Shown here: piece by piece, positions 1-4,305 of the stretch
Numbering within the stretch: position 1 is the first letter of the stretch
Layout: every line of letters begins with the position of its first letter
Assembly: GCA_946055125.1 (NCBI GenBank)
Contig: CAMGFF010000114.1
Coordinates: 1-6,981, forward strand
Length of the DNA stretch: 6,981 nt
Direction: 5' to 3'
Origin: an uncultured Prevotellaceae bacterium
GTDB lineage: Bacteria > Bacteroidota > Bacteroidia > Bacteroidales > Muribaculaceae
Translations under genes and position numbers: made by a program
Notes under the pieces: generated by a model
The model's database searches: none
Seen by the model: only the letters and a program-made list of their open reading frames with translations
Told to the model about the DNA's origin: nothing

Positions 1-9
1 ACACGAAAA

Positions 10-47
10 TAGGAGATAAACACCCTATGATTAGTGTTTACCTCCTA
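10..47 (-). terminator. Probable intrinsic terminator of the aspS operon
   Basis: Arms 10-23 and 34-47 pair over 14 positions around a 10-nt loop (24-33). Thirteen are Watson-Crick pairs and one (16/41) is a G-U wobble when read on the minus strand, so the fold favours minus-strand RNA. On that strand the stem is followed by only four T residues (9-6) and then CGTGT, a weak U-tract. It lies about 140 nt beyond the stop codon of the last operon gene and faces the right way. It could instead serve an unseen plus-strand gene or act in both directions, because the plus side is also T-rich (about 52-62). Confidence 0.5.
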
Positions 48-187
48 CTCGATTGTTATTTTATGGCGTGAGTTGAGCTTGGCTGCCGCAATGAGAGGTT
101 GCGACAACAATATTGTTGCATCACCTGCGGCTGCCACGCAATCGGGCGGCACGGTGGGCGATGTGGTGGAAGACAGGCGCGGGGCGC
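48..187. other. Gene-free 3' region of the operon with a perfect palindrome
   Basis: This stretch lies between the stop codon of the zinc-ribbon gene and the terminator-like hairpin. It contains a perfect 14-bp palindrome, CAACAATATTGTTG (105-118), a small dyad CGCAA/TTGCG (87-91 and 99-103), and GCCGCA (85-90) complementary to TGCGGC (126-131). Together these could fold the 3' UTR into a compact structure. No convincing gene was seen: the only minus-strand frame here (a CAACAATATTG-containing 21-codon ORF) has no supporting context. A spaceless palindrome makes a poor RNA hairpin but a reasonable site for a dimeric DNA-binding protein. Confidence 0.35.
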
Positions 188-982
188 TTACTTCTTGTTG
201 AGAGTAGCCTCCACCTCGGGGGCGATGCCGGCAAGCTCGGGGTCAATCATGATGCGGCCGCAATACTCGCACACGATCACCTTCTTGTGCATCTTGATTT
301 CCATTTGGCGTTGAGGCGGGATTCGGTTGAAGCAACCACCACAGGCGTTACGCTGAATGTAGACGATACCCAGGCCATTGCTGTTCATCTTGCTCTTGCG
401 AATGCGCTTGAAAGCGGCAAGGAGATACTTGTCGTCGATTTTGTTTTCGAGCTTCTTTGCCTGGTCGCGGAGCTTCTCCTCGTCCTGCTTAGTTTCGGAC
501 ACGATTTCGTTGAGTTCGCTTTTCTTTTCCTCGAGAATGTGCTTGCGGTCGGCGATGTGGTTAGTGGCCACATCCACGTCGGCGTGCTTCTGCTCGATTT
601 GTCGGGAGAAGTCGTTGATTTTCTTCTCGGCAAGCTCGATGTTGAGGTGCTGATATTCAATTTCCTTGGAGAGGAAGTCGAACTCGCGGTTGTTTCGTAC
701 GTTGTCCTGCTGCTGAGTGTACTTGTCGATAAGAGCGGCAGCCTCGTCGATAGCCTTGTGCTGAGCGCGAATACCGGCGTTGAGCTCGTCGATGTCGGCC
801 TTGAAGTTCTGGATACGAGTTTCGAGGCCGGCGATTTCGTCCTCAAGGTCTTGAACCTCAAGAGGCAGCTCGCCTCGGATAATCTTGATACGGTCGATTT
901 TCGACAGGATAGTCTGGAGCTCATAAAGAGCCTTTAGTCGCTCCTCTACGGTAAGTTCTTTTTCTTGTTTATCAGTAGCCAT
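188..982 (-). CDS. Coiled-coil C4-type zinc-ribbon protein (COG1579 / zf-RING_7)
   Basis: This 264-residue protein has two parts. Residues about 10-180 are highly charged, rich in Glu, Lys and Asp with regularly spaced Leu/Ile, and look like a long antiparallel coiled coil. Residues about 205-250 form a zinc ribbon with CxxC pairs at Cys214/Cys217 and Cys238/Cys241 (CGGC and CEYC). This is the architecture of COG1579, whose studied relatives include Helicobacter HP0958/FlgZ, Chlamydia CT398 and Mycobacterium Rv2229c. Relatives have been linked to sigma-54 or nucleic-acid binding, but there is no agreed general function. All four zinc ligands are present and the length is typical. The ATG at 982-980 lies 4 nt after the stop of the NIF3 gene, so the two are almost certainly co-transcribed and probably translationally coupled. 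It is the last gene of the operon. A cytoplasmic location is inferred from the absence of a signal or membrane segment. The family call is firm and the role unknown. Confidence 0.9.
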   Translation of the reverse strand: MATDKQEKELTVEERLKALYELQTILSKIDRIKIIRGELPLEVQDLEDEIAGLETRIQNFKADIDELNAGIRAQHKAIDEAAALIDKYTQQQDNVRNNREFDFLSKEIEYQHLNIELAEKKINDFSRQIEQKHADVDVATNHIADRKHILEEKKSELNEIVSETKQDEEKLRDQAKKLENKIDDKYLLAAFKRIRKSKMNSNGLGIVYIQRNACGGCFNRIPPQRQMEIKMHKKVIVCEYCGRIMIDPELAGIAPEVEATLNKK

Positions 983-986
983 TTGC

Positions 987-2081
987 TTACAAATAATTTA
1001 TCTGATTATGTTCTTTTTCGGAGTAATAGGCTGCAAAGTTAGGGAATTTTTTTCGAATTACGCTAAAAAAAATCTCTTTTGTGAATTGTTCGCTCTCATA
1101 ATGGCCGATATTGGCAATAATGATGCGGTGATTGTGGGAGGTGAAGTCGTGATATTTCACGTCGCCGGTGATAAATATCTGTGCGCCTGCTGCGATAGCG
1201 TGGCCGATAAGCTCGGCTCCGCTGCCGCCGCACAGTGCCACGCGGGAGACTTCGAGCTGCACGCTTGGGCCGCTGTAGCTGATTGCGCCCACATTGAAGA
1301 TGCGCTTGACCCGCTCCAGCAGCTCAATGGCCGGGGTGGGGGAGATGTTACCCACCACGCCGAGGCCCCAGGGTGAATCCACATCGAGCGCCAACACGTC
1401 GAAAGCCGGCTCCTCGTAGGGGTGGGCTGAGAGCATGGCCTCCAGCACCGCGCCCTTGCGCCACTGAGGGACAATCACCTCCACCCGCTCCTCGGGCTCG
1501 CTATGGAGAATGCCCACAGTGCCCACAAAGGGTGATGCGCCGCTCAGCGGGCGGAAAGTGCCGGTGCCGGGCATTGAGTAGCTGCAAGAGTCGTAGTTGC
1601 CAATGCGTCCGGCGCCGGCCTGCCACATAGCCTCCTTCACGGCCAAGGCGTGAGCCTGTGGCACGAAAGTGACGATTTTCAGCAGTTTGCCCGAATGTGG
1701 GGCGAGAACCTTGATGTCGGAGAGGCCAAGCTTTGCAGCGGCGTGAGCCGAAACGCCACCCTCGGCGCTGTCGATATTTGTGTGGGCAGCATATAGAGCG
1801 ACATCGTGCTTAATAGCCTTAGCCACTATGCGCTCGATGGGCGAGCGGCCTGTGATGCGCTTCAGCCCGCGGAAGATGAGCGGGTGGTGGGAAATGACCA
1901 TGTTGGCACCGCGGGCGATGGCCTCATCGAGGATTTGCTCGGTGACATCGGTGCATAGCAGGGCGGCGCGAGCCTCGGCCCGCGGGTCGCCCACCAGCAG
2001 CCCGGCGTTGTCGTAGCTCTCCTGTAGAGCCAGCGGGGCAAAATCCTCGATTGCCGATGCAATGTCGCCTATTGTTGTCAT
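987..2081 (-). CDS. NIF3/YqfO-family dinuclear metal-centre protein
   Basis: This 364-residue protein belongs to the NIF3 family (YbgI of E. coli, YqfO of Bacillus), often annotated as 'GTP cyclohydrolase 1 type 2/NIF3' or 'Nif3-like dinuclear metal center hexameric protein'. Metal-site motifs are visible: SHHPLIF with His65/His66, AAHTNID with His100 and Asp104, and in the C-terminal half GDVKYHDF (307-312 region) and GHYESE with His327 and Glu331. Residues about 130-230 form the inserted PII-like domain found in the long (about 370-residue) YqfO-type members, marked by PGTGTFRP and HPYEEPAFDVL. The protein is full length and shows no missing ligand. Known homologues assemble as hexameric toroids with two metals per subunit, but the physiological substrate is not settled, and the GTP cyclohydrolase label should not be read as proven. 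The start ATG (2081-2079) overlaps the aspS stop as ATGA, implying translational coupling. Downstream, 4 nt separate it from the zinc-ribbon gene, a pairing also found in distant bacteria such as Mycobacterium (Rv2230c-Rv2229c). Confidence 0.93.
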   Translation of the reverse strand: MTTIGDIASAIEDFAPLALQESYDNAGLLVGDPRAEARAALLCTDVTEQILDEAIARGANMVISHHPLIFRGLKRITGRSPIERIVAKAIKHDVALYAAHTNIDSAEGGVSAHAAAKLGLSDIKVLAPHSGKLLKIVTFVPQAHALAVKEAMWQAGAGRIGNYDSCSYSMPGTGTFRPLSGASPFVGTVGILHSEPEERVEVIVPQWRKGAVLEAMLSAHPYEEPAFDVLALDVDSPWGLGVVGNISPTPAIELLERVKRIFNVGAISYSGPSVQLEVSRVALCGGSGAELIGHAIAAGAQIFITGDVKYHDFTSHNHRIIIANIGHYESEQFTKEIFFSVIRKKFPNFAAYYSEKEHNQINYL

Positions 2082-3856
2082 TGTTTCTTATTAAGAGCGT
2101 TGAGGCGCTCCTCGTCGAGCTTGATGTAGAGTTCTTCGAGCTGAGCGTCGTCGATAGAGCCGGGAGCGTCGTTCATCATGTCGCGGCCGGAGTTGTTCTT
2201 GGGGAATGCGATGGTGTCGCGGATGCTGTCGAGGCCGGCGAGCATCGACACGAAGCGGTCGAAGCCGAAAGCCAGGCCGGCGTGAGGCGGCGCACCATAC
2301 TTGAAAGCCTCCATGAGGAAGCCAAACTGGTCCTGAGCTTTCTCCTCGGTGAAACCGAGCAGCTCAAACATCTTATCCTGAAGCTTGGGGTCGTAGATTC
2401 GCAGGCTGCCTCCGCCAAGCTCCACGCCGTTGATTACCATGTCGTAGGCATTGGCACGCACGTTGCCGGTGTCGCTGTCGAGCATGGGGATATCCTCATC
2501 CTTGGGTTTTGTGAAAGGATGGTGCATAGCATAGAAGCGCTGAGTTTCCTCGTCCCACTCAAACATGGGGAAGTCGATAACCCAGAGCGGAGCAAACGAG
2601 TTCTTGTCGCGCAGGCCGAGGCGGTTGCCCATTTCGAGGCGCAGCTCATTGAGGGCCTTGCGGGTGGGCATCGTCTTGCCGGCAAGAATGAGCAGGAGGT
2701 CGCCCGGCTTAGCGCCGAAGCGGTCGGCCCAGGCCTTGAGGTCGTTTTCGCCATAGAATTTGCCCACGCTGCTCTTCATTGAGCCGTCGGGCTCAACCTT
2801 CACCCACACCAGGCCCTTGGCACCGATTTGCGGGCGCTTCACAAACTCGGTGAGCTCATCAATCTGCTTGCGTGTGTAGCCGGCGCAGCCCTCGGCGCAA
2901 ATTCCGCCCACATACTCGGCGCTGTCGAATACCACGAAGTTCTTGCCCATGGTGAGGTCCTTCAGCTCCACGAATTTCATGCCGAAGCGAATATCTGGCT
3001 TGTCGCTGCCATAGTATTTCATTGCATCGGCCCACGTCATGCGCGGGAAGGCATAATCGAAATCCACATTGCGCACATACTTGAAAATGTGCTTCACCAG
3101 TCCCTCAAACATTTGCAGCACGTCCTCCTGCTCCACAAACGACATCTCGCAGTCGATTTGCGTGAACTCAGGCTGTCGGTCGGCGCGGAGGTCCTCATCG
3201 CGGAAGCACTTGGCAATCTGGAAATAGCGGTCGAAGCCGGCCACCATGAGCAGCTGCTTATAGAGCTGCGGCGACTGCGGGAGGGCATAGAACTGACCGG
3301 GATTCATGCGCGAAGGCACCACAAAGTCGCGGGCGCCCTCGGGGGTCGACTTAATGAGGATAGGTGTCTCCACCTCGAGGAATCCCTTCTCATTGAGGTA
3401 TCGGCGCAGCTCGAAGCCCATCTTGTGGCGCAGCTCAAGGTTGCGGCGCACGGCCGAGCGGCGCAAGTCGAGGTAGCGGTATTGCATGCGAATGTCGTCG
3501 CCACCGTCGGTGTTGTCCTCGATAGTGAAAGGCGGCACCTCGCTGCGGTTGAGCACATTGAGCATAGCTGCGATAATCTCAATCTCGCCGGTGGGGATAT
3601 TAGGGTTTTTGCTCTGACGCTCGGCCACAGTGCCCTCCACCTGAACGACAAACTCACGGCCCAGGTGATTGGCGGCGTCGCACAGTGCGGCATCCACCTC
3701 ATTGTTGAAAACTATCTGGGTGATACCATAGCGGTCGCGCACGTCGACGAAAGTCATGCCACCCATTTTGCGGACACGCTGCACCCAGCCTGCCAGCTTC
3801 ACCACTTCGCCCACATTGTCGATGCGAAGCTCTCCACACGTCTTAGTTCTAAACAT
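2078..3856 (-). CDS. aspS: Aspartyl-tRNA synthetase
   Basis: AspRS charges tRNA-Asp with aspartate in the cytoplasm. The 592-residue product has the complete bacterial layout. An N-terminal OB-fold anticodon-binding domain covers about 1-110 (GWVQRVRKMGG, then FVDVRDRYGITQ). The class II catalytic domain starts near 130 with motif 1 (FLEVETPILIKSTPEGARDF, 159-178) and motif 2 (CFRDEDLRADRQPEFTQID, 217-235). A GAD insertion domain lies at about 290-420, and motif 3 (GLAFGFDRF, 527-535) is followed by IAFPKNNSGRDMM. Length and motifs match normal bacterial enzymes. The residue equivalent to E. coli Leu30, which bears on tRNA-Asp versus tRNA-Asn discrimination, is Met31, while the Lys at 83 (SKN) resembles discriminating enzymes. 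It is the first gene of a three-gene minus-strand operon and its TGA stop overlaps the next start. The ATG at 3856-3854 begins the conserved N-terminus and sits in an AU-rich hairpin with no Shine-Dalgarno sequence, as is usual in Bacteroidota. Confidence 0.98.
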   Translation of the reverse strand: MFRTKTCGELRIDNVGEVVKLAGWVQRVRKMGGMTFVDVRDRYGITQIVFNNEVDAALCDAANHLGREFVVQVEGTVAERQSKNPNIPTGEIEIIAAMLNVLNRSEVPPFTIEDNTDGGDDIRMQYRYLDLRRSAVRRNLELRHKMGFELRRYLNEKGFLEVETPILIKSTPEGARDFVVPSRMNPGQFYALPQSPQLYKQLLMVAGFDRYFQIAKCFRDEDLRADRQPEFTQIDCEMSFVEQEDVLQMFEGLVKHIFKYVRNVDFDYAFPRMTWADAMKYYGSDKPDIRFGMKFVELKDLTMGKNFVVFDSAEYVGGICAEGCAGYTRKQIDELTEFVKRPQIGAKGLVWVKVEPDGSMKSSVGKFYGENDLKAWADRFGAKPGDLLLILAGKTMPTRKALNELRLEMGNRLGLRDKNSFAPLWVIDFPMFEWDEETQRFYAMHHPFTKPKDEDIPMLDSDTGNVRANAYDMVINGVELGGGSLRIYDPKLQDKMFELLGFTEEKAQDQFGFLMEAFKYGAPPHAGLAFGFDRFVSMLAGLDSIRDTIAFPKNNSGRDMMNDAPGSIDDAQLEELYIKLDEERLNALNKKQ

Positions 3857-3871
3857 AATTGCTTAATTATG
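3854..3871 (-). promoter_or_regulatory. AU-rich hairpin covering the aspS start codon
   Basis: CATAATT (3854-3860) and AATTATG (3865-3871) form a perfect 7-bp inverted repeat around a 4-nt loop. On the minus-strand mRNA the aspS ATG is the last triplet of the 3' arm. With only two G-C pairs the hairpin is weak, so it may open easily. It could modulate start-site access, or it may simply reflect AT-rich sequence. Confidence 0.25.
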
Positions 3872-3904
3872 ATATATTTCCTTGTTATAATAAACATTCC
3901 AGTT

Positions 3905-3950
3905 GGAGCAAGCTGCCGAAAGGCGCAAGCCCCCACTAAGCCACCTTAGT
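3905..3950 (-). promoter_or_regulatory. Two adjacent hairpins in the aspS 5' leader
   Basis: Between the candidate aspS promoter and the start codon, minus-strand RNA can form two neighbouring hairpins. The first (3950-3935) is a perfect 6-bp stem ACTAAG/CTTAGT around GTGG. The second (3933-3905) pairs GGGGC with GCTCC (one G-U), then a TT/TT internal loop, GC/GC, a single A bulge, and GCC/GGC closed by TTTC. This GC-rich block stands out from the AT-rich sequence on both sides. It carries no U-tract, so it is not a terminator. I do not recognise it as a known riboswitch, and T-box leaders are not expected in this phylum. A structured leader is inferred, with no assigned ligand or function. 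Confidence 0.35.
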
Positions 3951-3961
3951 AAATAATCGTG

Positions 3962-3969
3962 CAAAATTA
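3962..3969 (-). promoter_or_regulatory. Candidate -7 box for the aspS operon
   Basis: Read on the minus strand this is TAATTTTG, an exact match to the Bacteroidota -7 consensus TAnnTTTG. It would start transcription near 3955, giving a leader of about 100 nt that includes both hairpins at 3905-3950. The -33 TTTG is not well placed: minus-strand TTTG occurs at 3986-3983 and 3997-3994, giving spacers of 13 and 24 nt instead of about 19-20. The call is therefore moderate to weak. Confidence 0.35.
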
Positions 3970-4000
3970 GTGAAAATTTGTGCAAATCGAAAGCAAAGCG

Positions 4001-4019
4001 CCAAAAAAATTATTTTTGG
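4001..4019. repeat. A/T-rich inverted repeat
   Basis: CCAAAAA (4001-4007) and TTTTTGG (4013-4019) are perfectly complementary around a 5-nt centre. It lies between the two divergent promoters. On the plus strand it also contains TATTTTTG (4011-4018), a formal TAnnTTTG match but without a -33 box at proper distance (nearest TTTG ends at 3980). Possible roles are a bent-DNA or regulator site; none can be assigned. Confidence 0.3.
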
Positions 4020-4024
4020 GAGCT

Positions 4025-4069
4025 ATGCTGAGATGCTTGCAGATGCTGAGTGCAGATGCTGAGATGCAG
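4025..4069. repeat. Three degenerate tandem copies of ATGCTGAG(AT)(GCT)TGCAG
   Basis: Three head-to-tail copies are visible: 4025-4042 (18 bp), 4043-4055 (13 bp) and 4056-4069 (14 bp). All start ATGCTGAG and end GCAG or TGCAG; they differ by small internal deletions. The following bases (GATAAGCAGTG, to about 4079) may be a further decayed copy. The pattern fits slippage-prone repeat expansion, or a cluster of binding sites, upstream of the GH3 promoter. The array contains no gene. Confidence 0.6.
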
Positions 4070-4155
4070 ATAAGCAGTGAAGTAAAATTGTGAAGAAAAT
4101 TGCTGCATGAATTAAATATTCTACCTAAAGGAGAGTGTTTTTCCCTTTTAATTGC

Positions 4156-4163
4156 TATCTTTG
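4156..4163 (+). promoter_or_regulatory. Candidate -7 box for the GH3 gene
   Basis: TATCTTTG matches the Bacteroidota -7 consensus TAnnTTTG exactly and lies 143 bp before the GH3 start codon. Transcription would begin around 4168-4172, leaving a leader of about 135 nt. The upstream -33 element is poor: only GTGTTTTTCC (4135-4144) is present, with no clear TTTG at 19-20 bp. A weak -33 could mean dependence on an activator, but this is inference. Confidence 0.45.
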
Positions 4164-4195
4164 CCACGTTATTCAAGGGTTTAGCTCTTTTTTTA

Positions 4196-4297
4196 CTGCA
4201 ACACTAAGATGAGTGAAAATCCTGAAATAGCAAAAAAAACTGAGAAACCATTGGTTGCTCAGGCTCATATAAAAATGGTTAAACTGAAGTGTTGCAG
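4196..4297 (+). promoter_or_regulatory. Perfect 10-bp inverted repeat bracketing the GH3 leader ORF
   Basis: CTGCAACACT (4196-4205) and AGTGTTGCAG (4288-4297) are exact reverse complements separated by 82 nt. In leader RNA they would form a long-range stem. The left arm ends 3 nt before the ATG of a possible 31-codon ORF, and the right arm overlaps its last codons and ends 8 nt before the GH3 ATG. Inside the loop, AACCAT (4246-4251) and ATGGTT (4275-4280) are also complementary. Such a stem could make translation of the small ORF and of the GH3 gene depend on each other, because a ribosome reading the small ORF would open the right arm. A regulatory role is inferred; chance or an inserted short element are alternatives. 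Confidence 0.4.
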
Positions 4298-4304
4298 AAT
4301 TTAA
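4209..4304 (+). CDS. Possible 31-residue leader peptide upstream of the GH3 gene
   Basis: An ATG at 4209 opens 31 codons and a TAA at 4302-4304, one base before the GH3 ATG (TAAGATG). The peptide starts MSENPEIAKKTEKPL and ends MVKLKCCRI. It is Lys-rich and basic, with a Cys-Cys pair near the end and no signal or membrane segment. The start context (AACACTAAG before ATG, then AGTGAAAAT) is A-rich, as liked in Bacteroidota, and it is the first ATG after the candidate transcription start. An ORF of this length can easily arise by chance in AT-rich sequence, so the evidence is the placement: immediately before the GH3 start and enclosed by a 10-bp inverted repeat. It could be a leader peptide, a small protein, or the decayed N-terminus of a lost gene. 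I do not recognise the sequence. Confidence 0.3.
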   Translation: MSENPEIAKKTEKPLVAQAHIKMVKLKCCRI

Positions 4305-4305
4305 G

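Noticed and set aside
113..937. Long open frame (274 codons) on the plus strand opposite the zinc-ribbon gene
   Set aside because: It is an antisense shadow produced by the codon bias of the minus-strand gene. Its product is a Leu/Val-rich low-complexity sequence without family motifs, while the minus-strand protein has an intact C4 zinc ribbon and fits the operon.
2828..3949. Open frame of 373 codons on the plus strand opposite aspS (and a 243-codon one at 2051-2782)
   Set aside because: Both lie antisense to a complete, motif-confirmed AspRS, have His/Ala/Leu-rich composition and no recognisable domain. They are shadow frames.
3967..4176. 69-codon minus-strand frame in the divergent intergenic region
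   Set aside because: It runs through the A/T inverted repeat and the tandem repeat, overlaps both candidate promoters, and its Cys/Ser/Ile-rich product resembles translated noncoding AT-rich DNA.
4175..4194. AAGGG/CTCTT mini-hairpin followed by a run of T, as an attenuator in the GH3 leader
   Set aside because: The stem is only 5 bp with one G-U pair and sits within about 10 nt of the predicted transcript start, too early and too weak for a working attenuator.
3857..4305. CRISPR array or SusC/D-type polysaccharide locus near the GH3 gene
   Set aside because: The tandem repeats are short, degenerate and without spacers, and no transporter, surface lipoprotein or sigma/anti-sigma genes are present in the window.
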